Of a stretch of DNA of 64,000 bases, positions 26,333 through 35,329 are shown one piece after another (within the stretch, counting starts at the first letter, position 1; every line of letters starts with the position of its first letter). Under the pieces are notes generated by a model. It ran no database searches. It saw only the letters and a program-made list of their open reading frames with translations, and had not been told where the DNA came from. Origin of the DNA: Allobosea vaviloviae. Its GTDB lineage: Bacteria; Pseudomonadota; Alphaproteobacteria; Rhizobiales; Beijerinckiaceae. The position numbers and the translations under genes were made by a program. The stretch spans positions 103,109 to 167,108 of the forward strand of contig NZ_LGSZ01000045.1 in assembly GCF_001298265.1 (NCBI RefSeq), written 5' to 3'.

Positions 26333-27217
26333 ATGAGCACGCTTTCGTTCCGCCTCGCCCTGACCGGGCTCAGCCTCGGCCTCGGTCTCGCCCTCGCCGG
26401 TCCTGCCGCCAACGCAGCCGAGGGGCGCGTCGAGCCGCCGGCGCTGAGCTGGTCCTTCTCCGGGCCCTTCGGCCATTTCGACCGGGCTCAGCTGCAGCGC
26501 GGCTACAAGATCTACAAGGAAGTCTGCGCGAGCTGCCACGCGGCTTCGCTGATGAAATTCCGCAACCTGGCGCAGCCAGGCGGGCCCGAGTTCTCGGCGA
26601 GCCAGGTCACGGCGCTGGCCGCGACCTTCCAGGTCAAGGACGGCCCCAACGATACGGGCGAGATGTTCGAGCGGCCGGGCCGGGCGGCCGATCCGTTCCC
26701 GTCGCCGTTCGCGAACGAGCAGGCCGCCCGCGCGGCCAATGGCGGCGCCTATCCGCTCGACCTCTCGGTGATCGCCAAGGCGCGCACCTATGAGCGCGGC
26801 TTCCCGCGCTTCATCTTCGACATCTTCACGCAGTACCAGGAGCAGGGGCCGGACTACATCGCGGCGCTGCTGACGGGGTACAAGGACCCGGCGCCCGAGG
26901 GCATCACGCTGCTGCCCGGCCAGTACTACAACACCTATATGCCGGGCCATCTGATCGCGATGCCCAAGCCGCTGAACGACGGACAGGTCGAGTTCCCGAA
27001 GGGACCCGATGGCCAGCCGCAGGTGCCCGAGACCGTGGCGCAGTACGCCAAGGACGTGACGGCCTATCTGATGTGGACGGCCGAGCCGCATCTCGAGCAG
27101 CGCAAGCGCATCGGCCTGCAGGTCATGCTGTTCCTGTTCATCTTCTCCCTGCTGCTTTATTACACGAAGAAGAAGGTCTGGGCGCGCATGCCGGACGGCT
27201 CGCCTCTGCACCACTGA
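26333..27217 (+). CDS. petC: Cytochrome c1
   Basis: This is a 294-residue protein with a Sec signal peptide (cleavage near PAANA-AEG at about residue 28). It has the haem c motif C65-A-S-C68-H69, the axial methionine in PGHLIAMPKPL, and a C-terminal membrane anchor (about residues 268-285, VMLFLFIFSLLLYY) followed by K-K-K. It accepts electrons from the Rieske subunit and passes them to a soluble or membrane cytochrome c. It is the last gene of the operon, and a strong terminator follows. Confidence 0.96.
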   Translation: MSTLSFRLALTGLSLGLGLALAGPAANAAEGRVEPPALSWSFSGPFGHFDRAQLQRGYKIYKEVCASCHAASLMKFRNLAQPGGPEFSASQVTALAATFQVKDGPNDTGEMFERPGRAADPFPSPFANEQAARAANGGAYPLDLSVIAKARTYERGFPRFIFDIFTQYQEQGPDYIAALLTGYKDPAPEGITLLPGQYYNTYMPGHLIAMPKPLNDGQVEFPKGPDGQPQVPETVAQYAKDVTAYLMWTAEPHLEQRKRIGLQVMLFLFIFSLLLYYTKKKVWARMPDGSPLHH

Positions 27218-27234
27218 TCGCATAGGATATCAGC

Positions 27235-27266
27235 AGAGAGCCCCGGAGACGGGGCTCTCTTCGTTT
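27235..27266 (+). terminator. Rho-independent terminator of petABC
   Basis: AGAGAGCCCCG (27235-27245) pairs perfectly with CGGGGCTCTCT (27250-27260) around a GAGA loop, followed by TCGTTT. It begins 17 bases after the petC stop. Confidence 0.9.
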
Positions 27267-27356
27267 CAAGCGGGCGGTTGCGCTTGCTGCTGCGATCATT
27301 TGATAAGACCGTCACACAACCCTGTTCCCGTCGTTGCTTTGGCCGGAGAATCACGC

Positions 27357-28235
27357 ATGAGCGAAGCCGTTCTCGGAATCATCGGCGGGTCGGGCATCTA
27401 TGACCTGCCGGGGCTGACCGATCTGCGCGAGGAGCGCATCGAGAGCCCCTGGGGCGAGCCGTCCGACGTGCTGCGGATCGGCCGCATCGGCGGCACGAAG
27501 ATCGTCTTCCTGCCGCGCCATGGCCGGGGTCATGCGATCCCGCCCTCCGAGATCAACTACCGCGCCAATATCGACGTGATGAAGCGGGCGGGCGTCACCG
27601 ACCTGGTTTCGCTGTCGGCCTGCGGCTCCTACAAGGCCGAACTCTATCCCGGCCTGTTCGTGCTGGTGGATCAGTTCGTCGACCGGACCAGCGGACGTGC
27701 GAGCTCGTTCTTCGGCAAGGGCTGCGTCGCGCATGTCTCGCTCGCCCATCCGGTCGGCCCGGCACTGCGGGCCAGGATCGCCGACGCCGCCACCGCCGAG
27801 GCGCTGCCCTTCGTACAGGGCGGCACGCTGGTGACGATGGAAGGGCCGCAGTTCTCGACCTATGCGGAATCGATGACCTACAAGACCCTCGGCTACGACC
27901 TGATCGGCATGACGGCGATGCCCGAGGCCAAGCTCGCCCGCGAGGCCGAGATCACCTATGCGACCGTCGCGATGGTGACGGATTACGACTGCTGGCACGA
28001 GGAGCACGGCCCGGTCGACGTCGCGGCCGTCGTCAAGGTGCTGCATGAGAACGCTGACAAGGCCAAACGGCTGGTGGCCCGGCTCGCCGTCGACTTCCCG
28101 GCGCAGCGCATTGCCTGCCCGGTGGGCTCCCACCATGCGCTCGACAATGCCATCATCACCGCGCCCGATGTCCGCGATGCCGCCGTTCTGGCGAAGCTCG
28201 ACGCGGTGGCAGGGCGCATCCTGAAGGCGGCCTGA
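27357..28235 (+). CDS. mtnP: S-methyl-5'-thioadenosine phosphorylase
   Basis: This is a 292-residue nucleoside phosphorylase that splits 5'-methylthioadenosine with phosphate into adenine and 5-methylthioribose 1-phosphate. IIGGSGIYDLPGL, LPRHGRGHAIPPSEINYRAN, the SACGSYK segment, GTLVTMEGPQFST and IGMTAMPEAKLAREAEI are all family blocks; M-T-D-Y-D-C-W contains the catalytic aspartate region. It begins a four-gene run. The adenine product is used by apt and the sugar phosphate by mtnA, the next two genes. The start at 27357 matches the family's M-x-x-A-V-L-G-I-I-G-G-S-G. Confidence 0.95.
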   Translation: MSEAVLGIIGGSGIYDLPGLTDLREERIESPWGEPSDVLRIGRIGGTKIVFLPRHGRGHAIPPSEINYRANIDVMKRAGVTDLVSLSACGSYKAELYPGLFVLVDQFVDRTSGRASSFFGKGCVAHVSLAHPVGPALRARIADAATAEALPFVQGGTLVTMEGPQFSTYAESMTYKTLGYDLIGMTAMPEAKLAREAEITYATVAMVTDYDCWHEEHGPVDVAAVVKVLHENADKAKRLVARLAVDFPAQRIACPVGSHHALDNAIITAPDVRDAAVLAKLDAVAGRILKAA

Positions 28236-28253
28236 CCCGATGAAGCGACATCC

Positions 28254-28781
28254 ATGAATCTGGCCGACACCATCCGCGCGATTCCGGACTATCCCAAGCC
28301 CGGCATCATCTTCCGCGACATCACCACGCTTCTCGGCGATGCGCGCGCCTTCCGCCGCGCCGTGGACGAGCTCGTTCAGCCCTTCGCGGGCTTGAAGATC
28401 GACAAGATCGCCGGCATCGAGGCGCGCGGCTTCATCCTGGGCGGAGCCGTGGCGCATCAGCTCTCGGCCGGTTTCGTGCCGGTGCGCAAGAAGGGCAAGC
28501 TGCCGCATGAGACGGTCAGCGCGACCTATACGCTCGAATACGGCACCGACGAGATCGAGGTCCACAAGGATGCGGTTGCGCCGGGCGAGCGTGTCCTGCT
28601 GGTCGATGATCTGATCGCGACGGGCGGCACGGCGGAGGGGGCGGTCAATCTTCTGTCGCGGCTCGGCGCGGAGGTCGTCGCGGCCTGCTTCATCGTCGAC
28701 CTTCCGGATCTGGGCGGTGCCGACAAGATCCGGCGGCTGGGCGTTCCGGTGCGCACGCTGGTCTCCTTCGGCGGGCATTGA
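28254..28781 (+). CDS. apt: Adenine phosphoribosyltransferase
   Basis: This is a 175-residue enzyme that converts adenine and PRPP to [17 protein letters not shown] is the N-terminal family block, [17 protein letters not shown] the flexible-loop region, and [14 protein letters not shown] the PRPP-binding motif. Its position between mtnP and mtnA means it recycles the adenine released by MtnP. It starts 18 bases after mtnP. Confidence 0.95.
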   Translation: MNLADTIRAIPDYPKPGIIFRDITTLLGDARAFRRAVDELVQPFAGLKIDKIAGIEARGFILGGAVAHQLSAGFVPVRKKGKLPHETVSATYTLEYGTDEIEVHKDAVAPGERVLLVDDLIATGGTAEGAVNLLSRLGAEVVAACFIVDLPDLGGADKIRRLGVPVRTLVSFGGH

Positions 28782-28793
28782 AGAGGGCGCGCC

Positions 28794-29903
28794 ATGAAGA
28801 TCCACGGGCAGGCCTATCGGACGATCTGGCTGGCGCAGGATGGCTGGCGGGTCTGCGTCATCGACCAGACGCGGCTGCCCTTCCGCTTCGAGACCGTGAC
28901 GCTGTCATCGAGCGAGGCGGCGGCAGAGGCGATCCGCAGCATGGTCGTGCGCGGCGCGCCGCTGATCGGCGCGACGGCCGCCTATGGCCTGGCGCTGGCG
29001 ATGCGCGCGGATGCCTCCGATGCGGCTCTGGAGGCGGCCCTATCCCTGCTCGGCGCGACGCGACCAACGGCGGTCAACCTGCACTGGGCGCTCGGGCGGA
29101 TGCGACGCGTCCTGACGCCGCTCGAGCCTGGCCGGCGCGCCGAGATGGCTTATTCCGATGCGGCGCTGATCTGCGACGAGGACGTCGCGCTGTGCCGTGC
29201 CATCGGCGAGCATGGGCTTGGGCTGATCCGTGCCATCGCTGCGGAGCGGCCGGCGGGCAAGACCATCAACATCCTGACCCATTGCAATGCCGGCTGGCTC
29301 GCCACGGTCGATTGGGGCACGGCGCTGGCGCCGATCTATCTCGCGCATGATGCCGGCATCCCCGTCCATGTCTGGGTCGACGAGACCAGGCCGCGCAACC
29401 AGGGCGCGGCGCTGACGGCCTATGAACTCGGGGCGCATGGCGTGCCGCATACTGTCATCGCCGACAATGCCGGCGGGCATCTGATGCAGCATGGCGAAGT
29501 GGACATGGTGATCGTCGGCACGGACCGGACGACGGCGACGGGCGATGTCGCCAACAAGATCGGCACCTATCTCAAGGCGCTCGCGGCGCATGACAATGGT
29601 GTGCCCTTCTATGTCGCGCTGCCGTCCACGACGATCGACTGGTCGATGTCGGATGGCCTGCGCCAGATCCCGATCGAGGAGCGCGCGGCGCGCGAGGTCA
29701 CGCATCTGGCAGGGCTCGGCGAGGATGGCGAGGTGCATTCGTTCCGCGTGGTCGCGCCGGGCAGCCCTGCGGCCAATCCCGCCTTCGACGTCACGCCGGC
29801 TCGGCTCGTCACCGGGCTGATCACCGAGCGTGGCGTGGCGCCGGCCAGCGCCGAGGGGCTCGCCCGGCTGTTTCCGGAACAGGCGAGGGGAGCTGCGGCA
29901 TGA
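28794..29903 (+). CDS. mtnA: S-methyl-5-thioribose-1-phosphate isomerase
   Basis: This is a 369-residue protein of the eIF2B-like isomerase family that converts 5-methylthioribose 1-phosphate to the ribulose 1-phosphate form. [17 protein letters not shown] is the substrate loop. C164 in THCNAG and D244 in [11 protein letters not shown] correspond to the catalytic Cys160 and Asp240 known from Bacillus subtilis MtnA. The gene lies 12 bases after apt, and its stop overlaps the aldolase start. The same fold also acts on 5-deoxyribose 1-phosphate. Confidence 0.94.
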   Translation: MKIHGQAYRTIWLAQDGWRVCVIDQTRLPFRFETVTLSSSEAAAEAIRSMVVRGAPLIGATAAYGLALAMRADASDAALEAALSLLGATRPTAVNLHWALGRMRRVLTPLEPGRRAEMAYSDAALICDEDVALCRAIGEHGLGLIRAIAAERPAGKTINILTHCNAGWLATVDWGTALAPIYLAHDAGIPVHVWVDETRPRNQGAALTAYELGAHGVPHTVIADNAGGHLMQHGEVDMVIVGTDRTTATGDVANKIGTYLKALAAHDNGVPFYVALPSTTIDWSMSDGLRQIPIEERAAREVTHLAGLGEDGEVHSFRVVAPGSPAANPAFDVTPARLVTGLITERGVAPASAEGLARLFPEQARGAAA

Positions 29904-30544
29904 GCATGATGGAGCTTGCGGCGGAGATCGTCGCGGTCGCGCAGGCGATCGACAAGGCGGGTTTCTGCCCCTCGAAATCGGGCAATGTCTCGGCGCGGAC
30001 GGAAGCCGGCTTCCTGATCACGCCGTCGGGCCTGCCCTATGCGCAGACGACACCGGAGGATCTGATCGAATTGTCCCTCGACGGCGCGGTGCTGTCAGGC
30101 GCGCGCAAACCTTCGTCCGAATGGCCGTTCCATCTGGCGATCTACAAGGCGCGGCCTGAAGCGCAGGCGATCGTCCACACCCATTCGCCGCGTGCCACCG
30201 CCCTGTCCGCGACGCGACGCGGCATCCCCGCCTTCCACTACATGATCGCGCTGTGCGGTGGCGCCGATGTGCGCTGCGCCGAGTATGCGACCTTCGGCAC
30301 GCCGGAACTGGCTGAGAACGCGGTCAGGGCACTGGAGGGCCGCAAAGCGGTGCTGCTCGCCAATCACGGCGTGATCGCGCTCGGAGCCTCTCTGGCCGGC
30401 GCGCATCAGATCGTGGCGGAGGTCGAGAACCTCGCCGGCCAGTATCTCGACATTCTCGCGACCGGGCTTGAACCCGTCATTCTCGACGAGGCGGAGATGG
30501 CGCGGGTCAGCGCCAAGTTCGCGGGCTACGGCAAGGTCGGTTGA
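29900..30544 (+). CDS. Class II aldolase, probable 5-methylthioribulose-1-phosphate aldolase
   Basis: This is a 214-residue protein of the FucA/AraD family. E74, H93, H95 and H156 (in [17 protein letters not shown] and ANHGVIALG) align with the catalytic glutamate and zinc histidines E73/H92/H94/H155 of L-fuculose-1-phosphate aldolase. Translational coupling to mtnA by ATGA overlap, and the absence of mtnB, mtnC and mtnD here, point to the aldolase of the dihydroxyacetone-phosphate shunt described in Rhodospirillum rubrum (Ald2). There, methylthioribulose 1-phosphate is split into DHAP and 2-(methylthio)acetaldehyde. A related reading is 5-deoxyribulose-1-phosphate cleavage. Family is certain; substrate is inferred from context. 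Confidence 0.8.
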   Translation: MSMMELAAEIVAVAQAIDKAGFCPSKSGNVSARTEAGFLITPSGLPYAQTTPEDLIELSLDGAVLSGARKPSSEWPFHLAIYKARPEAQAIVHTHSPRATALSATRRGIPAFHYMIALCGGADVRCAEYATFGTPELAENAVRALEGRKAVLLANHGVIALGASLAGAHQIVAEVENLAGQYLDILATGLEPVILDEAEMARVSAKFAGYGKVG

Positions 30545-30586
30545 ACCCGGCGCCCCGGGGGGGGCGACGCATCTTACGGCTTGTTA

Positions 30587-31912
30587 ATGCCTATGCGTCA
30601 TCCAAGTGGCATGATCCTCACGCGGTATCTGCTCGACTCGCTGGACATGCTCGGCATCGCCGCCTGCGAGTATGATGCGCGTCTCGAGGCGGTGAGCTGG
30701 AACGACACCTTCCTGCAGTTCTTTCCCGAGGATGGCGGAGCGATCTACGCTGGCGAGCCTTATGCGGACAATCTGGTCCGGTTCTATCGCGGTCGCCTGT
30801 CTCCGGAGGAGATGCCGGAGATCGAGCGCTACGTCGCCGAGGGCGTCGCCCGCCACGTCAACCAGACGCAGCCATTCGAATTCATCCATAACGGCCGCCG
30901 GCTTCGCGCCTCCTCGCTGCGTGCACCCGAGGGCGGCCGCGCGCGCCTGTGGCAATGTCTCGACGCCCCGAGCCAGGCCAGCGAGAGCGCCGCTCCCGCC
31001 CCGCCGGCCATCGATGCGCTGCGCTTCATTCCCGACGGCGCCACCATCCTCGACGCGTCGGATCGCATCATCGCGGCGAACGAGGCGTTCGAACAGCTCT
31101 ACGATCTGCCGCGCGACCATCCCGTGGTCGGCCGCTCGCTGGACGAGATCATCGCCTGGTGCTGGCGCGACGCTTCTCCCGCGGGCGCCTGGCGCGCCGC
31201 GATCCGCAATGGCCTGCGCTATGATGGTGCGCCTTTCGAGATCGAGTTGCCGGGCCAGCGCTGGCTCAGGGTGATCGCCCGCCACGGCGCAGGCGGCATC
31301 GGATTCTTCACCCATGCCGACATCACGATGGCCAAGCGCCAGCACATCGAGCTTATCGAGGCGCAGGCGGCGCTGCGGCGAGCCAATGCCGAATTGGCGA
31401 AGCTCGCAGATACCGATGGTCTGACGGGGCTTGCCAACCGGCGCGCCTTCATGGAGTTCCTGGCGACAGAGGGCCGCAAGGGCCGCCCGCTGTCGCTGCT
31501 GGCGATCGATGTCGATCATTTCAAGGCGATCAACGACCGCTTCGGCCACCTCGTCGGCGATGCCTGCCTGAAGCTGATCGGGCTGACCGTGGCGGAGCAG
31601 GCGGGCGGGCCCGGACGGCTGGTCGCGCGCATCGGTGGCGAGGAGTTTGGCGTCGTGCTCGGCGGGGCATCGCCGGACGATGCCCGCCGGACGGCGCTGG
31701 CGATCCGCGCGGCTTTGGCCGGTGCGCCGTGGCGAGGCCTTCATCCCCATCTGGATGCCGCCACGATCTCGGTCGGGCTCTGTTCCGGCGCGGGGCCGGT
31801 CGATGGGGCAGCACTGTATGCCTGCGCAGACGAAGCGCTCTATGCGGCCAAGCGCAACGGACGCGACCGCATCGAAGCCTGCCGGTTGCCGGTGAGCCGC
31901 CTCACGGCGTGA
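30587..31912 (+). CDS. Diguanylate cyclase with PAS-like sensory part
   Basis: This is a protein of about 441 residues. Two PAS-like segments (about residues 15-125 and 140-260; the second contains IPDGATILDASDRIIAANEAF) precede a GGDEF domain. The active site is GGEEF at about residue 350, with DTDGLTGLANRRAF and DVDHFKAINDRFGH before it, so it should make cyclic di-GMP. The RxxD product-inhibition site that normally lies five residues before GGEEF is absent. No membrane helix is seen. Starts at 30587 and 30593 are equally plausible. It stands alone, convergent with the minus-strand cluster. Confidence 0.88.
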   Translation: MPMRHPSGMILTRYLLDSLDMLGIAACEYDARLEAVSWNDTFLQFFPEDGGAIYAGEPYADNLVRFYRGRLSPEEMPEIERYVAEGVARHVNQTQPFEFIHNGRRLRASSLRAPEGGRARLWQCLDAPSQASESAAPAPPAIDALRFIPDGATILDASDRIIAANEAFEQLYDLPRDHPVVGRSLDEIIAWCWRDASPAGAWRAAIRNGLRYDGAPFEIELPGQRWLRVIARHGAGGIGFFTHADITMAKRQHIELIEAQAALRRANAELAKLADTDGLTGLANRRAFMEFLATEGRKGRPLSLLAIDVDHFKAINDRFGHLVGDACLKLIGLTVAEQAGGPGRLVARIGGEEFGVVLGGASPDDARRTALAIRAALAGAPWRGLHPHLDAATISVGLCSGAGPVDGAALYACADEALYAAKRNGRDRIEACRLPVSRLTA

Positions 31913-31956
31913 TCTCACCGACAGCTTGCGGTGCTGGGTAGCCTGGCTCTGGTGTG

Positions 31957-32892
31957 TCAGCCCTCGGCCCAGTCCGCGTACCAGCGCTTGAACAGCGCGA
32001 GCTGGGTCCGGGCGAAGTGCTTCTGGCCGGTGCTGAGGCTGTCGGAGGCGTTGAAGTGCAGCTCGTATTCCGGGCTTCCTTCGAGAACCATCAGGTATTT
32101 GTAGAACAGCACGAGGTCCGGCCCCTCGTCGAAGCTCGACAAGACGGCGAGTGCGCTGTCGAGTTCGAGTGCCTTGGCGCGCGCCGCGACATCCCCCTTG
32201 GCAGCCTGCTCGCAGAGTGCGACCAGATGCAGGACGGGCTTGGGCAGGACGTTGCCGATGCCGGTGATGGCGCCGGAGGCGCCGCAATTGACGAAGCCGT
32301 GGAAGACCTGAGTATCGACGCCGACCATCAGGGTGATGTCATCCGACTGGCCGGTGATGTTCTCGGCCGCATAGGTCAGGCTCTTGGCGCCGCCGAACTC
32401 CTTGAAGCCGATCAGGTTCGGATAGCTCTCGCGCAGCTTGAAGAACAGCTCGGCACGGGTCTCGAAGCCGTAATAGGGGCTGTTGTAGATCACCGCCGGC
32501 AGGCCGTTGGCGGCTTGCAGGATCGCGCCGAAATGCGCGGCCTGTGCCGAGGCTGAGGGGCCGCGCGACAGCACGCGCGGGATGACCATCAGCCCCTTGG
32601 CGCCGACCTCTGCCGCATGCTTGGCCAAGGCCGCCGCGCGCTGCGTGTTCTGCGCGCCGGTGCCGACGATGACGGGGATGCCCGCCTTCGTGAGCCGGGC
32701 GGTGCCCTCCATGCGCTGCTCGTCGGTCAGCAGCGGCCAGTCGCCCATCGAGCCGCAATAGACCACCGCGGACATGCCGGCGGCGATCAGTTCCTGGCCC
32801 TTGCGCACGAGGGCATCGAAATCGGGCGTGAGGTCGGCCCTGCAGGGCGTCATAAGGGCCGGGATCGTCCCGGAGAAGATGTTCGAAGCCAT
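31957..32892 (-). CDS. DapA-fold lyase, probable 1-pyrroline-4-hydroxy-2-carboxylate deaminase
   Basis: This is a 311-residue TIM-barrel protein of the dihydrodipicolinate synthase family. The Schiff-base lysine is in IGFKEFGG and the catalytic tyrosine in IYNSPYYGF. The usual GTTGE loop is replaced by CGSMGDW. From memory, this loop and the N-terminus SGxIPALMTPC match rhizobial HypD-type deaminases of trans-4-hydroxyproline breakdown, which yield 2-oxoglutarate semialdehyde. The flanking prolidase-like peptidase and GntR regulator agree with that. No epimerase or D-hydroxyproline oxidase lies nearby. The family is sure; the exact reaction is inferred. Confidence 0.8.
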   Translation of the reverse strand: MASNIFSGTIPALMTPCRADLTPDFDALVRKGQELIAAGMSAVVYCGSMGDWPLLTDEQRMEGTARLTKAGIPVIVGTGAQNTQRAAALAKHAAEVGAKGLMVIPRVLSRGPSASAQAAHFGAILQAANGLPAVIYNSPYYGFETRAELFFKLRESYPNLIGFKEFGGAKSLTYAAENITGQSDDITLMVGVDTQVFHGFVNCGASGAITGIGNVLPKPVLHLVALCEQAAKGDVAARAKALELDSALAVLSSFDEGPDLVLFYKYLMVLEGSPEYELHFNASDSLSTGQKHFARTQLALFKRWYADWAEG

Positions 32893-32945
32893 CTGCTTCT
32901 TCCTTTGGGTTGTGTTCTGACGGTATCGGGTGGCGGGGTTGTCGT

Positions 32946-34157
32946 TCAGGCTTCGTAGGCGAAGGGGTCGTCGACGGTGTGGGCGGGCTGGGTGAACCAG
33001 CGCGCGCCGTCCTGCGTCATGTAGGCGATGTCCTCGAGGCGCACGCCGAACTCGCCGTAGATGCAGATCATCGGCTCGATCGAGAAGCACATGCCGGGCT
33101 GGAGCGGGGTCTTGTTGCCCTTGACCATGAAGGCCTCCTCGTGGACGTCGAGGCCGAGCCCGTGGCCGGTGCGATGAGGCAGGCCGGGCACCTTGTAGCC
33201 GGGGCCGAAGCCGGCCGCCTCGATGACGCCGCGCGCACCGAAGTCGACGTTCTCGCAAGGGGCGCCGAGGCTGGCGGCCTCGAAGCCGGCGAGCTGGGCC
33301 GTCTTCTCGAGGTTCCAGATCTCGCGCTGGCGCTCGCTCGGCTCGCCGAAGACATAGGTGCGGGTGATGTCGGAGCGGTAGCCGCCGACCTTGGTGCCCA
33401 TGTCGATCAGCACCATGTCGCCATCGGCCAGCGTCTGCTCATGGGGCACGCCATGGGGATAGGCGGTCGCCTCGCCGAACTGGGCGGCGCCGCTGGTCCA
33501 GCTCATGCCGAGCTTGCGATGGGCCTGGTCGAGGAAGTGCTTGACCTGCGCGGTGGTGACGCCGACCTGCAGGGTCCGGGCGGCGGCGCGGTGAACCTCC
33601 ATGGTGATGTCCATGGCGCGCTGGATCAGCGCGATCTCCGCCGCGGACTTGAGTTGCCGGCAGGCTGCGGTGATCGCGTTGCCTTGGGTGAAGGAGAAGC
33701 GGTTGCCGGCCTTGCGCAGGCCGTCGACGATGTAGAACGGTGTCTGTGGATCGAGCGCGACCTGGCCGCTCTCGTAGCCCATGCTGCGGATGGTCTCGAT
33801 CACCAGCTCGGTCGGATCTTCATGCTCCTCCCAGCAGCGGACGTCGTCACCGAACTTCATGTATTCGCGCGTCTTGGGCTCCTCGAAAGCCGGGCTGAGA
33901 TAGGCGATCTCGCCCTCGACGGGGATGACCGCGCCATGCAGCCGCTCGGTCAGGCCGATCTGGATGCCGGTGAAATAGGCCAGGCTCGTCGAGGTATCCA
34001 GATAGAGCGCCTGAAGGCTCTGTTCGCGCAGAAGCTTCTGCGCCTTGGCGATGCGCTGCTTGAACTCCGAGACCGCGATCGGCTCGATGCCGTCCGTCAT
34101 CGGCTTCAGCCTGGCGAGTTCCGCCTCGAAGCTCGATCCGCCTACTCCGATCGTCAT
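32946..34157 (-). CDS. M24 family peptidase (Xaa-Pro dipeptidase / prolidase type)
   Basis: This is a 403-residue protein with a creatinase-like N-terminal domain (about 30-165) and a pita-bread catalytic domain. The five metal ligands are visible: two aspartates in VLIDMGTKVGGYRSDITRTY, the histidine in HRTGHGLGLDVHE, and glutamates in FSIEPMI and VRLEDI. The family removes residues before or after proline or hydroxyproline, or hydrolyses related N-substituted compounds. Being next to the HypD-like enzyme suggests release of (hydroxy)proline from dipeptides. It has no signal peptide, so it is cytoplasmic. Confidence 0.88.
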   Translation of the reverse strand: MTIGVGGSSFEAELARLKPMTDGIEPIAVSEFKQRIAKAQKLLREQSLQALYLDTSTSLAYFTGIQIGLTERLHGAVIPVEGEIAYLSPAFEEPKTREYMKFGDDVRCWEEHEDPTELVIETIRSMGYESGQVALDPQTPFYIVDGLRKAGNRFSFTQGNAITAACRQLKSAAEIALIQRAMDITMEVHRAAARTLQVGVTTAQVKHFLDQAHRKLGMSWTSGAAQFGEATAYPHGVPHEQTLADGDMVLIDMGTKVGGYRSDITRTYVFGEPSERQREIWNLEKTAQLAGFEAASLGAPCENVDFGARGVIEAAGFGPGYKVPGLPHRTGHGLGLDVHEEAFMVKGNKTPLQPGMCFSIEPMICIYGEFGVRLEDIAYMTQDGARWFTQPAHTVDDPFAYEA

Positions 34158-34214
34158 GGTCGCTTGTCCTGGTTGGTCAGTCTCGAGAGCCGTGGGATGT
34201 CAAACAGATGCGCT

Positions 34215-34934
34215 TCAGGCGGCGGGTGCGTGTGGCTCGGCCAGCTTGGCCTCGTCGGCGTGCAGGAGTTGCAGCAGGTCGTGGCGCACCGCCATGACGT
34301 GATCGAGCGTCAGCTTGGCCGCGCCCTCGGCATCGCCCGCACGGCAGAGCTCCAGCAGGGCGGCGTGCTCGCGCTTGGCGCGCGTCGTCGCGCCGTCGGA
34401 CATGGCGAGCTGGACGCGGGTGTAGCGGTCGGTGTTGGCCAGCAGAACCCGCACCAGTTCGAGCGTCTGGCTGCGGCCCGAGGCCCGGTAGAGCGAGAGA
34501 TGGTATTCACGGTTGAGTTCGCCATAGGCCTCGAGATCCCTCCCCGCGATCGCCGCCGCATAGTCGGCAAGCAGGGCCTCGGCGCGAGCGAAGTCGCTCC
34601 CGGTCAATCGCGGCACGGCGCGGCGGATCAGGTCAGGCTCCAGCATGGCGCGCAGGTCGAAGAGTTCGGCGATGTCGAGCGCCGACAACGCGGTCACCAC
34701 GGCGCCGCGATGCGCGTGGAGCGTGACCAGCCCTTCCGCGGCGAGCTGGTGGAAGGCCTCGCGGATGGGGATGCGGCTGATGCCGAACTCCTTCGCCAGA
34801 GCATCCTGCCGCAGCGCTTCGCCGGCCACGACCGCGCCCGAAAGGATACGGCGGCGCAGCTCGACCACCGCGGCGCCGGTCATCGTCTGACGAAACTGCG
34901 GCAGTTTGGAGCGCATGGACAACGGCGCGGTCAT
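34215..34934 (-). CDS. GntR family transcriptional regulator (FCD type)
   Basis: This is a 239-residue regulator. The N-terminal winged helix-turn-helix spans about residues 20-85 (VVELRRRILSG, ALAKEFGISRIPIREAFHQLAAEGLV). The C-terminal FCD ligand-binding domain is helical, with the typical D-x-x-x-L-R and H-x-x-x-H positions (for example NREYHLSLY). It probably represses the peptidase and deaminase genes that follow. It may bind the imperfect palindrome at 35002-35020, about 70 bases upstream of its start. The ligand is unknown. Confidence 0.9.
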   Translation of the reverse strand: MTAPLSMRSKLPQFRQTMTGAAVVELRRRILSGAVVAGEALRQDALAKEFGISRIPIREAFHQLAAEGLVTLHAHRGAVVTALSALDIAELFDLRAMLEPDLIRRAVPRLTGSDFARAEALLADYAAAIAGRDLEAYGELNREYHLSLYRASGRSQTLELVRVLLANTDRYTRVQLAMSDGATTRAKREHAALLELCRAGDAEGAAKLTLDHVMAVRHDLLQLLHADEAKLAEPHAPAA

Positions 34935-35001
34935 GCAGGTTTCCCGTTCGACACGCTCTCGCGGTCGGCCTGACAGAGCCAGACAAACGGCGCGCCTGTC
35001 A

Positions 35002-35020
35002 ATTGGATAAAATCTACAAT
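35002..35020. promoter_or_regulatory. Candidate GntR operator
   Basis: ATTGGATA-AAA-TCTACAAT is an imperfect dyad (six of eight positions pair) in the only AT-rich stretch of this intergenic region, about 70 bases upstream of the GntR start. FCD-type regulators commonly bind short dyads near their own genes. There is no direct evidence of binding. Confidence 0.3.
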
Positions 35021-35286
35021 ATCTAACTTCTGCTGGTTCGCCTTTGGCGTCTCGGCCTCATGCGACTCTGGTCGCGCCCTCCCCGGCCGCGTGCGAGGCG
35101 AACTGCCTGCTTCACCTGTCGAGAATTGCTGAAAACGCCGCCGCGTCACGCATGGGTTGCGAGACGATGGAGGTCTCCCACCCATGCGGTGCGACGCACG
35201 CGCATGGTTGGAGCAAGCAGATGCGTGACTCCGTGGCGACCATGGGCTTTGCGATCATGGGCTGGTCGGCGGAACAATCGAAGCCA

Positions 35287-35306
35287 GGGCGCCGTCAGTG
35301 GCGCCC
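35287..35306 (-). terminator. Hairpin after the TRAP binding-protein gene
   Basis: GGGCGCC and GGCGCCC pair over seven bases with a six-base loop, 23 bases beyond the stop of the leftward TRAP gene. On the transcript strand only a weak T-rich stretch follows (GGCTTCGATTGTT), so this is a modest terminator candidate. Confidence 0.4.
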
Positions 35307-35329
35307 CGAGAACCGTGGTGCAGACGCCG

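Larger units (their letters stand above)
34935..35329. other. Intergenic region upstream of the GntR gene
   Basis: This 395-base region has no convincing gene. It holds the GntR promoter side with a markedly AT-richer patch at about 35001-35035, an imperfect palindrome (listed separately), and on its right side a hairpin just after the TRAP gene stop. The remaining sequence shows no repeat of the dispersed families. Confidence 0.5.

Noticed and set aside
27267..27356. SAM- or purine-type riboswitch before mtnP
   Set aside because: The 90-base leader lacks the paired helices of any riboswitch class I know.
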